Assembly: GCA_016934635.1 (NCBI GenBank)
Contig: JAFGSK010000066.1
Span: 1 to 43,363, forward strand
DNA from: Caldifarciminota bacterium
GTDB lineage: Bacteria > Hydrothermota > Tepidihabitantia > B3-TA06
Direction of reading: 5' to 3'
Length of the DNA: 43,363 bases
Part shown: in pieces, positions 15,484 through 23,614 of the stretch
Layout of the letters: every line of letters begins with the position of its first letter
Numbering within the stretch: the first letter of the stretch is position 1
The notes under the pieces: model-generated
What the model saw: only the letters and a program-made list of their open reading frames with translations
Databases searched by the model: none
Told to the model about the DNA's origin: nothing
Program-made: the position numbers and the translations under genes

Positions 15484-15972
15484 ATGAGAGCCGAAGAGCA
15501 CCACTCCCTGGAAGACCTGTTCGGGATGGCGATAAAGGCAGAGATAGAGGCGCAGAATATCTACACCAGGATAGGCGAGAAAACAAAGAACTTCGTACTC
15601 AAGGAGAAGATGGGGTTTCTTACGAGTGAAGAGAAGAAACACGAGACCATCTTAAGGGGGATGTTCAAGCAGAAGTTCTCCGCCGAACCCGAAGTCCCGG
15701 CCGAAACAATGGTACCTGTGCCTGCATGGAACCCTGACGATGGAGAGGGGGTCTCAGACATCCTACGGGCTGCGATGCAGACCGAAATGGATGCAAAGGC
15801 GTTTTACGAAGCTATGGCCGAAAGGATAGACGAAGCCAAGTCACGCTCGATTCTTGGATACCTTGCCGCAATGGAGCAGACCCATTACCACCTTCTGGAA
15901 GCGGAGTACAATACAGCACTCGAGATGGAGGACTACGAACGGTTCGATCCTGCGGTTCACTGGGGGGCTTGA
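15484..15972 (+). CDS. Rubrerythrin-like ferritin-family diiron protein
   Basis: The 162-residue protein is a four-helix bundle with two repeats of the diiron pattern: Glu20 with Glu50-x-x-His53 (TSEEKKHETIL), and Glu101 with Glu131-x-x-His134 (AAMEQTHYHLL). The rubredoxin-like FeS4 domain of full rubrerythrin is absent, so it belongs to the erythrin group. These reduce peroxide or store iron in anaerobes. AGGAGG lies 4 nt before ATG. A perfect TATAAT is at 15445-15450 with a TTGACC 14 bp upstream, a shorter spacer than elsewhere. Confidence 0.8.
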   Translation: MRAEEHHSLEDLFGMAIKAEIEAQNIYTRIGEKTKNFVLKEKMGFLTSEEKKHETILRGMFKQKFSAEPEVPAETMVPVPAWNPDDGEGVSDILRAAMQTEMDAKAFYEAMAERIDEAKSRSILGYLAAMEQTHYHLLEAEYNTALEMEDYERFDPAVHWGA

Positions 15973-16027
15973 GAAAATCCCTCTTTTTTTTAACATGTAG
16001 CAAGTTACATTTCTTTTACCTCGCCTC

Positions 16028-16055
16028 TTGACAATCGCGTGAACTTCCCTATTCT
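16028..16055 (+). promoter_or_regulatory. Promoter of the 236-residue lipoprotein gene
   Basis: TTGACA (16028-16033) and TATTCT (16050-16055) are separated by 16 bp, about 40 nt before the start codon. Confidence 0.6.
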
Positions 16056-16096
16056 TTTATCATGGGAATGGAAGCTAAACCTCAAGGAGGTTCAGG

Positions 16097-16807
16097 ATGA
16101 TAAAGAAAATCCTCGTTATAGTTGCAGGCCTTGTACTACTATTTACAGCCTGTTCAAAGGAAGAGGTACCCGTGGTGGCCAAATACTGGCCTTTTGCCGC
16201 AGGCAATGAGTGGAAGACCGCGGAGGCTTTCACATGGGCTATTTCAGGTCCAATAAGCAACAGCGGTTCTAGTTCATCAACAACAGAGTACTCGGTGGAT
16301 TCCCTGGAATCCTTTAAAGACGGCAAGCAGGTCTGGCCGGTCACTCATACCACTTATACAGAGGGTGTTGATCCAGTCGTTGTAACTGAATACTACCACG
16401 TTACCGAAGATTCCATCTTCATATACCCAGCAAAGGATACAGCTCAGCCAAGTATGGTTGAACCGAACAATCTTGAAGTAGGAATGGATTGGGACGGAAG
16501 GTTAGGAATTCCAATGACCATTCCCGATCTACCAGGCTTTTCTACAGAGTTCCCTGCCCATTTCAAGGTTGTATCAACAGAATCAGTGACCGTACCTGCT
16601 GGAACATATACTAGTTTACGCATTCAGATAGATTTGGAACCATCAGCGGGAAATACTATCGATTCGGCCGCTATCCAATGGAGAGTTGAAAATATGGGGA
16701 TAGTGAAGATGACCGTTGATTTTACTACAGTCTATCCTACTGCTATCGGCAATCTTAACGTTGATATCAAGGGTACATCGGAGATGACGGAGAGAAACTG
16801 GCAGTAG
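16097..16807 (+). CDS. Lipoprotein, function unknown
   Basis: The 236-residue product begins MIKKILVIVAGLVLLFTACSK with lipobox FTAC (Cys19). The mature part is rich in beta strands; YWPFAAGNEWKTAEAFTW resembles the opening of many uncharacterised lipoproteins that measure about 200-250 residues. The segment VPAGTYTSLRIQIDLE and WRVENMGIVKMTVDF recur in such proteins. No catalytic or binding residues stand out. AAGGAGG lies 6 nt before ATG. Confidence 0.75.
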   Translation: MIKKILVIVAGLVLLFTACSKEEVPVVAKYWPFAAGNEWKTAEAFTWAISGPISNSGSSSSTTEYSVDSLESFKDGKQVWPVTHTTYTEGVDPVVVTEYYHVTEDSIFIYPAKDTAQPSMVEPNNLEVGMDWDGRLGIPMTIPDLPGFSTEFPAHFKVVSTESVTVPAGTYTSLRIQIDLEPSAGNTIDSAAIQWRVENMGIVKMTVDFTTVYPTAIGNLNVDIKGTSEMTERNWQ

Positions 16808-17110
16808 GGTTGTTAAGGTGTAAGGTGGCGATTCAGGAAGCCTAAGTTTGGTTTACTTGAGATACCATGGGGTGTGATAGTACCGAATTAATATGGTTCG
16901 CCTAAAACCGCTTGATTCTCAGGCTTTGATGTATTTATGGTGTTTCGAGGGATACATTGTACATTTTTTACAAGTGATTTGAAAAAATCTAGAATCCCAA
17001 GAGGGCATTGTTAGTTCTCGATGTGTTGATCCCAATGTACACAATATCGTTGAAATGGTTGACGATATGACTATGAACTTTTACAAGATGGCTTTTGTGA
17101 AGTAGGGGGC

Positions 17111-17138
17111 TTGACAATTTCTTAATCGGGTGTAATAT
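17111..17138 (+). promoter_or_regulatory. Promoter upstream of the HNH gene
   Basis: TTGACA (17111-17116) and TAATAT (17133-17138) are separated by 16 bp. The transcript would carry a leader of about 140 nt with a small CCCATA/TATGGG hairpin near 17162. The 16808-17110 stretch holds only a short open frame without a start codon. Confidence 0.6.
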
Positions 17139-17284
17139 TACAAATGTAGGATAAGTAGGCTCCCATAGTAAAGGTATGGGATGCATTAGAAAGAGAAGTG
17201 TGGATAGGATGGGTGGCAGGCAACTCGCCACAATATCTATCCCTTCTTAATTATTGGTTCTTAAACCTAAAAAATCGAGATTTT

Positions 17285-17953
17285 ATGGAGACTTTAACAA
17301 AGCAAAAGATAAGAAAAGGACACGACGGTTTCCCGAAACTCACATTAAAAGCTGCAAGGGATATACGTGAACGAGTAGCGGCAGGTGAATCACAAACTTC
17401 CTTGGCCGATGAATACGGTGTAGCGGTCAAAACCGTTAACCACTGCGTTCTGGGTAATACACACAAGGATGCGGGCGGGCCTATTCGTAAACCCAATATG
17501 GGGAAGTTGTCACCGCCCAAGATAAAAGAAGTCGTCGACCTTTGGGTAAATGCAGGCATGACGGTCAGCGCCATAGCCGGTCACGTGGGAATAGCCGGGG
17601 CGACAGCCTTAAGGATCGTTAATGGAAAAAGAACAAAGGATTTGCCTAGAGACTTTGATCCGGAAGAGGCTTATCGAAAACGGATATTTAACAAGCTGGT
17701 AGCGCGTTGCAAGAAAGTTCGGTCTACAGGCTGTTGGATTTGGAAAGGATCGGTCAATCCTTACGGGTACGGCATGTTTACGGTAAAACGCAGGCGCACG
17801 TCCGTGCACCGTTGGATGGCTCACTTCTCGGACGCTCCTCATTTGAAGGATTTCAATATGGAAACCAGCCGCGCCAGGATCCTGCGCAAGTGCGGTAATC
17901 GTATCTGCGTCAACCCGGATCATCTGATCGTCAAACCTATAGCCGAGTCCTGA
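17285..17953 (+). CDS. HNH endonuclease with two helix-turn-helix segments
   Basis: The 222-residue protein has two helix-turn-helix-like segments (about 20-60, SQTSLADEYGVAVKTVNHCV; and about 75-120, MTVSAIAGHVGIAGATALRI). They precede an HNH_3-type nuclease: STGCWIWKGSVNPYGYGMF, TSVHRWMAHF (catalytic His), and CGNRICVNPDHLIV with its Cys-x4-Cys-x-N-x2-His zinc/metal site. Such proteins occur in homing or phage-related endonucleases. The GTG at 17198 would add 29 residues of weak coding character, so I chose ATG 17285. No phage or intron genes surround it, so it is an orphan mobile-type nuclease. Confidence 0.8.
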   Translation: METLTKQKIRKGHDGFPKLTLKAARDIRERVAAGESQTSLADEYGVAVKTVNHCVLGNTHKDAGGPIRKPNMGKLSPPKIKEVVDLWVNAGMTVSAIAGHVGIAGATALRIVNGKRTKDLPRDFDPEEAYRKRIFNKLVARCKKVRSTGCWIWKGSVNPYGYGMFTVKRRRTSVHRWMAHFSDAPHLKDFNMETSRARILRKCGNRICVNPDHLIVKPIAES

Positions 17954-17990
17954 CAGGTTGTCGGGCACAGTCGCCTGCAGGGGTCCTTGA

Positions 17991-18023
17991 ACCACAAAGA
18001 ACGCGAAGAACACGAAGAAGTAA
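17991..18023. repeat. Three-unit 9-bp repeat, copy 3
   Basis: CACAAAGAA, CGCGAAGAA and CACGAAGAA follow one another with a 9-bp period shortly after the HNH stop codon. Confidence 0.6.
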
Positions 18024-18035
18024 CAAAGCGAGGTA

Positions 18036-18180
18036 GCGGCCGCAGGCCGCCTGCGATCTTTTGTCCGAAGGACAAAAGGAGCATTAAGGCGCAGTTGCCT
18101 CCATCGAGCTGAGGGCGTAGGTCTCAGTGAGCGAAGGCGACGCAGTTGCCTCCAGAGGCGCGGCTGCGCCACATAATCTG
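18036..18180. repeat. Cluster of hairpins and short direct repeats
   Basis: A GCGGCC/GGCCGC stem (18036-18050) is followed by a perfect 9-bp stem CTTTTGTCC/GGACAAAAG (18058-18078). Two direct copies of GCAGTTGCCTCCA then appear (near 18091 and 18142), and last a GGCGC/GCGCC stem (about 18157-18170). The spacer from 17954 to 18299 holds no gene that I can support. Confidence 0.6.
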
Positions 18181-18299
18181 ATTTAAATCTCTTCTAAGAG
18201 TGCGGAACATATCCGGATAAATTGAAATTATGGAATGGTCTGCAGAACCTATCTTTCGCGGAGAAGTTCCTGGAAGTATGTTCCTATCATGTTATAAGC

Positions 18300-18378
18300 A
18301 AGGAAGGCCGACCGTAGGTCAGCCTTCCTTTGGGAATCTATCGGGTTCCCCAAAAATATATTCGGCGTATTTTTGGGG
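18300..18378. terminator. Double hairpin terminator region between convergent genes
   Basis: A 14-bp stem with one mismatch (18300-18313 with 18317-18330) is followed by an 11-bp stem CCCCAAAAATA/TATTTTTGGGG (18348-18358 with 18368-18378). The second lies 5 bp past the stop of the minus-strand membrane protein. It can stop transcription arriving from either side. Confidence 0.65.
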
Positions 18379-18382
18379 TGAT

Positions 18383-19651
18383 TTATAGTTTCCCTTTCCA
18401 GTCAACCCGGGCAGTGAAGCCCATGGCTATTCCCAGCCCGGCAATGATAATGAGCGCCAGGATAAGTCCCCTGAACTTGGGGACGAACTGGGCCAGGCTG
18501 AAGCCCCACTGGAAGAGCACGAGTCCCAGGGCCGACGACCAGATCACTACCTTGCCCTTGCGTATGAGGGTTGCATAGATCAGGGTCATCAGGGCTGACG
18601 CGCCCACTGAGATAAGAAATGCCCAGATGATGCCGCCGCTCCACTCCTGCATCAGGGTGGGAAGATAGTTCATAAGGATGTGGAACACGAAGAATCCGCC
18701 GGTGAGGAACAGGTAGTGCATGGGGTGCAAAGGTGTGTCCTTGATAGAGGTAAGAAGGAGCAGGATCCCGAGGAAGAAGATGAGGCCGAGGGCCATGAAG
18801 TACATGATGTTCGCGGTAGCCTTGCCCACGTCCACGGGTTCAGGGATAACCACACCGATATTCTGACCGGTGATGGAGTTCTTCAGCACCCACAGGAATT
18901 CGGCCGAGCCTTTATCCTTGTCGATTACGAGGGTATCAGCCGCCTTCGTTCCCACGGGGTAATCTATATTGAGAAAATCGGTCGTAAGACGGAGCTTGAG
19001 ATGAGGAATCAGGTCATGGTAGTTGCTGAGTATGTATTCCCAGTTTCCGGTGCCCCGGCTTTTGTAACTGACAGTAATCGTATGAGTTTCCCCGGGGAGC
19101 ATGTACTTGCTCCAGTCGATACCGTTGGAGTAGTTGTGGTCTTCGGTGTAGGGCTCGCCGTCCACGGTTATCTCAAGGCTGTCCAGGCTTTCGAGCTCCG
19201 TGTCCTGCGGAAGCATGAGATTGAAGTAGGAGGGCAGCGTAACGTCGAACGGATTCGAGAAGACGTAGGTTGCGTTGAAGTCAACCTGGTAGCCGGGAAA
19301 CCTCATCTTGCCCGACGTGCGGGGTGATGAGGAGATGTTAACCTCAATGTCCGAGGCAGGTGTTTCGTATTCCATCACAGCTTCCTTAACCAACTCACCC
19401 TTGTCGTTGTATCGGGCTGGTTCAAAGAGGAAGGAGACGGTCGGTGCATACTGAACTATGGCCGATCCCCAGTGGTCGTATACGTCGGCCCGATTGCTGA
19501 CCAACAGGTTGGTATTCTTGGTTTGAATCCTGCAGCCCAGAACGACGGCCGCCAGCGTGAAAACAACGTAGATTATCGCGATGATCACGTAACGCAGAGC
19601 CTTGTTACTCGCGCTCTGAGCGGACTTCAGTTGTTTGGACAATTCCGCCAT
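18383..19651 (-). CDS. Inner-membrane protein, distantly CreD-like
   Basis: The 422-residue product has one N-terminal transmembrane segment (ALRYVIIAIIYVVFTLAAVV), a large periplasmic beta region (about 50-270), and six C-terminal transmembrane segments. These begin with IMYFMALGLIFFLGILLLL and HPMHYLFLTGGFFVFHILMN. The order and the HPMHYLF motif recall CreD (inner-membrane stress protein). AAAGGAGG before ATG 19651 sets the start; the longer frame from 19714 lacks a ribosome site. It is transcribed alone and convergent with the HNH gene. CreD similarity is weak, so I hold only the topology as firm. Confidence 0.6.
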   Translation of the reverse strand: MAELSKQLKSAQSASNKALRYVIIAIIYVVFTLAAVVLGCRIQTKNTNLLVSNRADVYDHWGSAIVQYAPTVSFLFEPARYNDKGELVKEAVMEYETPASDIEVNISSSPRTSGKMRFPGYQVDFNATYVFSNPFDVTLPSYFNLMLPQDTELESLDSLEITVDGEPYTEDHNYSNGIDWSKYMLPGETHTITVSYKSRGTGNWEYILSNYHDLIPHLKLRLTTDFLNIDYPVGTKAADTLVIDKDKGSAEFLWVLKNSITGQNIGVVIPEPVDVGKATANIMYFMALGLIFFLGILLLLTSIKDTPLHPMHYLFLTGGFFVFHILMNYLPTLMQEWSGGIIWAFLISVGASALMTLIYATLIRKGKVVIWSSALGLVLFQWGFSLAQFVPKFRGLILALIIIAGLGIAMGFTARVDWKGKL

Positions 19652-19776
19652 GGATCCTCCTTTCTGGTTGTCCATTACCAGACGTAATGTAAGTAAAAAA
19701 GGTTTGCAATGCAACCTCAGCTAAGATTAGACGATTGAAGACACGATGAATTGCAGATGAAGCCGTCGAGCATAAC

Positions 19777-19804
19777 TTGCATTACTGCGAAATCCCGCTA
19801 TTAT
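19777..19804 (+). promoter_or_regulatory. Likely promoter of the UspA gene
   Basis: TTGCAT (19777-19782) and TATTAT (19799-19804) are separated by 16 bp, about 15 nt before the AAGGAGG site. Confidence 0.5.
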
Positions 19805-19826
19805 TCCGTACAACTAAGGAGGAAAT

Positions 19827-20333
19827 TTGTTTAAGAGTGTTCTTCTGGCAACTGATTTTTCAGACCGGGCTGAGATCGCACGCGATGTAACGATTCATCT
19901 GGTGAAAGGTACGAAAACCAGGGTGACGGTAGTTACGGTCTACCACCCTTCAGACTACATGATGTGGCACGATCTCTTCCCGCCTACCGATGAGGTCGAG
20001 CGCTACGAGCAGAAGTTTCTTAAGGAGTTGATTTCCCGGAAGCTTCACGATTATGCCAAGAAGCTTGAAAAAGCTGGAATCAAGGTCAATTACGTGATGA
20101 AGACAGGCTTGGTAACTAACGGCATCCTCAAGGCGGCCAAGGAAACCAAGGCGGACCTTATAATTCTCGGTTCCCACTCCCAGCGCAGCCTGGGCGACGT
20201 GATGCTCGGCGGCACGGCTGCAGGTGTGCAGGCAAAGGCCACTTGCCCTGTACTCATCGCAAGCTCTAAAGCAAAACCTAAGAAGAAGCCTGCTAAGAAG
20301 AAGCCTGCCGGGAAAAAGAAAGGCAAAAAATAG
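19827..20333 (+). CDS. UspA-family protein with Lys-rich tail
   Basis: The 168-residue protein has the UspA fold: MFKSVLLATDFSDRAEIARD, a central beta strand with KVNYVMKTGLV, and ADLIILGSHSQRSLGDVMLGGTAAGVQAKATCPVLIAS. The nucleotide-binding G-x2-G-x9-G(S/T) motif is altered to GSHS, so ATP binding is uncertain. Residues 146-168 are an unusual Pro/Lys-rich tail (KPKKKPAKKKPAGKKKG) that could bind DNA, RNA or acidic lipids. Start is TTG 19827 behind AAGGAGG. UspA proteins respond to stress and starvation. The tail sets this one apart from typical short members. Confidence 0.8.
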   Translation: MFKSVLLATDFSDRAEIARDVTIHLVKGTKTRVTVVTVYHPSDYMMWHDLFPPTDEVERYEQKFLKELISRKLHDYAKKLEKAGIKVNYVMKTGLVTNGILKAAKETKADLIILGSHSQRSLGDVMLGGTAAGVQAKATCPVLIASSKAKPKKKPAKKKPAGKKKGKK

Positions 20334-20359
20334 ACACTTCGGCTGAGGATTTGCTTGAA

Positions 20360-20395
20360 AAAAAAATTTAGTGAGGTCATCCTTGAGGAGACCTC
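20360..20395 (-). terminator. Terminator of the CPBP protease gene
   Basis: On the minus strand GAGGTC pairs with GACCTC (20390-20395 with 20373-20378), with a partial inner stem. A T-run (20358-20369 read in reverse) follows within a few bases. Confidence 0.6.
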
Positions 20396-20415
20396 GATTA
20401 TCTTAAGCCAGGTTC

Positions 20416-21174
20416 TTAGGGTCCGGTGTAAATCAACGCCGCCCCGAGATTGCACGCGGCGTGGGCAAGGACCGCAGGCCAGATTGAACCGGATTTAATT
20501 CGCACAAGCCCGAAAAGAAAACCCCCGATCGTAGTAGCTGCGAATATGTTGAGGCAGAGTCCTGGATTGACCCGGAACCCCGGGGAAAGCTCGATCCCCA
20601 CGTGGGCGAGGTGAAGAAATCCGAATATCAATGCTTGGATAACGAGCAGCAACCACTCGCACATGCGTCCTCTCCAACCTGCAATGAGTACCCCTCTGAA
20701 GAAGAACTCCTCGGCAAGGGGTGTCAGCGCTCCTCCTGCCAGGGCGATCACCGTCTCGGTCATCCAGAAGGGAAGATGACTCAACGCTAGAGGAAGCAGA
20801 CTCCTGTCCATTGCCACGATCCAGTCCGACTGAGGTACTACAATGTGATTGAACGCGGCAAGCCCAAGACCTGCCGCGAGTCCCCCGGGTATGACAACAG
20901 CCAGCCACCACGGCTTGAAACCCTTGAATCCCACATCTCGATTGCTGTCCTTCCTGACCAGAAGCAGTGCAATCAAAAGAGAGAGTAACTGGGACGAGAG
21001 GAGGAGTATCGTGCCGGGCACTTCGCGCAGGAGATGACCGAAGCGCAGTACGGCTACCCCAATCAGGAAGATCGTGGTCCATAAAAAGGTGTCAGTGAAA
21101 GGTCTTCGAAAAAGGGGGTGTGAGGATGGTGTTGTTCCGTGTGGGTTGGTTATATCCGGGTCTTTTTGCTTCAC
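20416..21174 (-). CDS. CPBP-family intramembrane metalloprotease
   Basis: The 252-residue multipass protein has the three CPBP/Abi motifs: EEFFFRGVL (Glu-Glu-x3-Arg), FGFLHLAHVG (Phe-x3-His) and IWPAVLAHAACNLG (His-x3-Asn). These bind zinc in Rce1-type intramembrane proteases or related bacteriocin-immunity proteins. It has about seven hydrophobic segments. The frame opens at TTG 21180, but GAGG sits 6 nt before GTG 21174, which I choose. A TTGA overlap with a possible 86-residue gene upstream allows it to be the third gene of the patatin operon. Confidence 0.8.
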   Translation of the reverse strand: MKQKDPDITNPHGTTPSSHPLFRRPFTDTFLWTTIFLIGVAVLRFGHLLREVPGTILLLSSQLLSLLIALLLVRKDSNRDVGFKGFKPWWLAVVIPGGLAAGLGLAAFNHIVVPQSDWIVAMDRSLLPLALSHLPFWMTETVIALAGGALTPLAEEFFFRGVLIAGWRGRMCEWLLLVIQALIFGFLHLAHVGIELSPGFRVNPGLCLNIFAATTIGGFLFGLVRIKSGSIWPAVLAHAACNLGAALIYTGP

Positions 21175-21176
21175 TT

Positions 21177-21437
21177 TCAACCTCGTTTTGCGGAAAGTCC
21201 AGAAGGTGAATTGTATTTTAGTGCACCAGGTATAAGCCTAAAGTGAGAATCTGACTGACATGGAGTGATGGGCGTAGTTCCGTATGACTTGGTTTCAACC
21301 AAGTCATTATGGAGTTTTTCCACCTCGTCTTTAACACGTTCTGTGTATACTTCCTGTTGTGTGTTGTAGCGATTGTAACGGAGGATTTTTTTGGAAAAAC
21401 CCCTAAATCCATTTTCAATTGAAAATGGATAGGTCAT
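21177..21437 (-). CDS. Possible 86-residue protein between patatin and protease
   Basis: This frame starts at an ATGA overlap with the patatin stop and ends in a TTGA overlap with the protease start. That arrangement favours a coupled gene. The protein is polar and shows no known domain (YNRYNTQQEVYTERVKDEVE). Against it, two long perfect inverted repeats (21284-21307 and 21407-21430) lie inside the frame, and the composition is unlike its neighbours. It could equally be a structured noncoding spacer. Confidence 0.3.
   Translation of the reverse strand: MTYPFSIENGFRGFSKKILRYNRYNTQQEVYTERVKDEVEKLHNDLVETKSYGTTPITPCQSDSHFRLIPGALKYNSPSGLSAKRG
21284..21307. repeat. Perfect 11-bp inverted repeat with 2-nt loop
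   Basis: ATGACTTGGTT pairs with AACCAAGTCAT across a TC loop. It lies in the possible 86-residue frame. No T-run follows on either strand. Confidence 0.7.
21407..21430. repeat. Perfect 24-bp palindrome beside the patatin stop codon
   Basis: ATCCATTTTCAA is followed at once by its reverse complement. It begins 3 nt past the patatin stop on the minus strand and is followed there by TTAGGGGTTTTTCC. It could work as a weak terminator or a dyad binding site. Confidence 0.75.
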
Positions 21438-23614
21438 ATTCGCTCGCGGGGCTGGATACCCAGGTAAAGCCTGAAGCTCACGTCCCTTGTCGACGACAGT
21501 TCCAAGTATGTCCTTATCGGACCGATCGGGGTGTTGGTGCCTATGCCCAGTCCTGCTCCCATAAACGTTTCACTAAGGATCTCCCGGCTCCACACGAATG
21601 GATCAAATGCCGCAATATCGGCTACTAATTCCACCCTGAAAGGATAACGGGGATTGGAAAAGATGTTGAATAGACGGTAGGCGAGTACTACGCGTGCCGA
21701 TATGTACTCGTTTACGGCGAACTGGTCTTCCCGGGCACCGAGCAGGCTGATTCCACCCAGGCGAAACGACTCCGCCCTCGGCAGGCTGTCTGTTCCCAAA
21801 CCGTACCCCAGATGAGCGCCCAGCACGATAATGTCGCCGAACTGAAAGTAACGCTGAACCTGAGTCTCCAGTTTGATAAAACTCCCGGGAATAGTGGCAT
21901 TAGGTAATCCGAGTTGCGAACCGAAGGTAAAATCGAATCCAGTGTTGGGAAAGGAGAGGTCGTCGAGGGTTGAATACCGCAGCTTGAAAGTGGGACCGGT
22001 GACGATTTCCCAACGATTTGCAGAAATCGATGAAGGGAGCAGATGGTCGTGATCGCGATAGACATAACCTAAAGTGAAGTATCCCCGTTTCCCCAGGGCG
22101 TATCCGAATTCCGCGTCGGTGCCCCATGTTTCGGTCGTGTAATCGAAATCCCACTCTTCGCCCTGGTACTGTGAATGCCGGGTTTTGTTACTGTAAGCCT
22201 CCACCCTGTAGGTGAAGGGCAGTCTCCACAATCTGGCTCCGGAAAGGCCTATCCTGAAGTCCCTTGGTTCACCCAGTATGTTGGTTACCGCAAGCCTAGC
22301 TCCTGAACCGAAAAGGTTGCCTTGGGCGACTTCAAACCGAACAGCGAATCCGTAGACGTTGTCGTAGTAGATCCCCAGGCCATACAGACCGTAGTCCTTT
22401 TCTTCCACGCGGTAGACCACGTTGACCGAGTTCGGACCGGGGAACTCAAGCTCGTGGCTCACGTGCCGGAAAAGCCCGGTTTCACGCAGCCTTTCAAGAT
22501 CTTCGACAAGATTACTGAAGTCCAGGGTGTCGCCTGCCCGGATAGAGATTAAACCCCGAAGCAGGTTCTTTCTTGTGACCTTGAGACCTTCCACCCTGAC
22601 CTCGTTGACCACAGGCTTGGGTCTAGAATAAAGGGGCCTCGATTTATAGACCAGAGGGTGATCGGCGAGACGCCGCTTTATTGCAGGCATTGCAAGACGT
22701 GCGGTTTCCTCACCTGCTGCCACGAGCTCCTTTGCACGACCGAAATCAGAGGGCATGAAATCGTCCACGCTGGGATATATCACCACCGTTGCAAGTTTTC
22801 GCTGCTCGCGGCGGTTCTGCTCGGTAACTATCGCCATCGTCCTCGTGACGACATCTATGATGTTGCGGGCCTCGGGTCCCCAGCGGATAACGTCGGATGC
22901 GATGATGAAGTCAGGCTCGAAGGCAAGCAGGGGTTCCACCGGAAGGTTCTGGACAGCGCCGCCGTCGATGTAGAGTGTTTTTTCGACCTGGGCAGGTGAG
23001 AACACCGCAGGGATTGCAATCGATGCGCGGATTGCCTCGACCAGGCTGCCTTCTCGAAATACCTTACGGTCGCCCGTGGAAACGTCAGCGGCAACGCACC
23101 GGAAGGGGATTACAAGGCTGTCAAAGTTGTAGTATGCGTCGTATTCTCGTTCTGCGAGTAAATCCGTAAGAAGTATCTCGACGTTCTGAAGCGAGACGAC
23201 ACCCGAGGGAATGTGCGGAATGAACCAGCGGTGCGTGACCTCCACGATGTTGCGGTAGCCTTCCTCGCGACGGGCAAGGGTCATGCGCTTCTGCGGGATG
23301 CGCTCGGAGAAAAGCGTTCCCCACTCCACAGTGGTCAGAATAGAATCCATCTCCGCTGCGGTATAGCCTGCCGCAAACATCCCGCCAACGATCGATCCCA
23401 TGCTGGTTCCAGTCACGTACGAGATGGGTATGCCTTCCTCCTCCAGAACCTTGAGCACGCCGATGTGAGCTAACCCAAGGGCTGCGCCGCCTGAGAGCGC
23501 GATGCCGACTGTCCAGGGCTCGCGCTGAGCACCGTCGCTTTCCGGATTAGGGGTTTCCTGGGCGGTGAGAATGATGATGAGGGGTAAAACCATACTTAAT
23601 ATTCGTTTCATCAT
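21434..23614 (-). CDS. Patatin-like phospholipase with POTRA and Omp85 barrel (PlpD-like, type Vd)
   Basis: The 726-residue protein starts with a signal peptide (about 1-19). The patatin domain shows the oxyanion stretch ALSGGAALGLAHIGVLKVL, the nucleophile GTSMG (Ser71) and YIDGGAVQN (Asp217), giving the Ser-Asp dyad. One POTRA-like module (about 335-415; VNEVRVEGLKVTRKNLLRG) precedes a C-terminal bacterial surface antigen barrel (about 425-726; YGLGIYYDNVYGFAVRFEVAQG). This is the type Vd layout, in which the barrel carries or releases the lipase. It overlaps the upstream gene by 4 bp (ATGA). Confidence 0.9.
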   Translation of the reverse strand: MMKRILSMVLPLIIILTAQETPNPESDGAQREPWTVGIALSGGAALGLAHIGVLKVLEEEGIPISYVTGTSMGSIVGGMFAAGYTAAEMDSILTTVEWGTLFSERIPQKRMTLARREEGYRNIVEVTHRWFIPHIPSGVVSLQNVEILLTDLLAEREYDAYYNFDSLVIPFRCVAADVSTGDRKVFREGSLVEAIRASIAIPAVFSPAQVEKTLYIDGGAVQNLPVEPLLAFEPDFIIASDVIRWGPEARNIIDVVTRTMAIVTEQNRREQRKLATVVIYPSVDDFMPSDFGRAKELVAAGEETARLAMPAIKRRLADHPLVYKSRPLYSRPKPVVNEVRVEGLKVTRKNLLRGLISIRAGDTLDFSNLVEDLERLRETGLFRHVSHELEFPGPNSVNVVYRVEEKDYGLYGLGIYYDNVYGFAVRFEVAQGNLFGSGARLAVTNILGEPRDFRIGLSGARLWRLPFTYRVEAYSNKTRHSQYQGEEWDFDYTTETWGTDAEFGYALGKRGYFTLGYVYRDHDHLLPSSISANRWEIVTGPTFKLRYSTLDDLSFPNTGFDFTFGSQLGLPNATIPGSFIKLETQVQRYFQFGDIIVLGAHLGYGLGTDSLPRAESFRLGGISLLGAREDQFAVNEYISARVVLAYRLFNIFSNPRYPFRVELVADIAAFDPFVWSREILSETFMGAGLGIGTNTPIGPIRTYLELSSTRDVSFRLYLGIQPRERI

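Noticed and set aside
16983..17105. A 41-codon open frame (VDPNVHNIVEMVDDMTMNFY) before the HNH promoter
   Set aside because: Composition looks protein-like, but it has no start codon near its beginning and no ribosome site. It may be a gene remnant, which I cannot support.
17609..18172. A 187-residue minus-strand frame antisense to the HNH gene
   Set aside because: It spans the HNH gene and the repeat cluster, and its hydrophobic stretch is the translated 9-bp repeat. It is a shadow.
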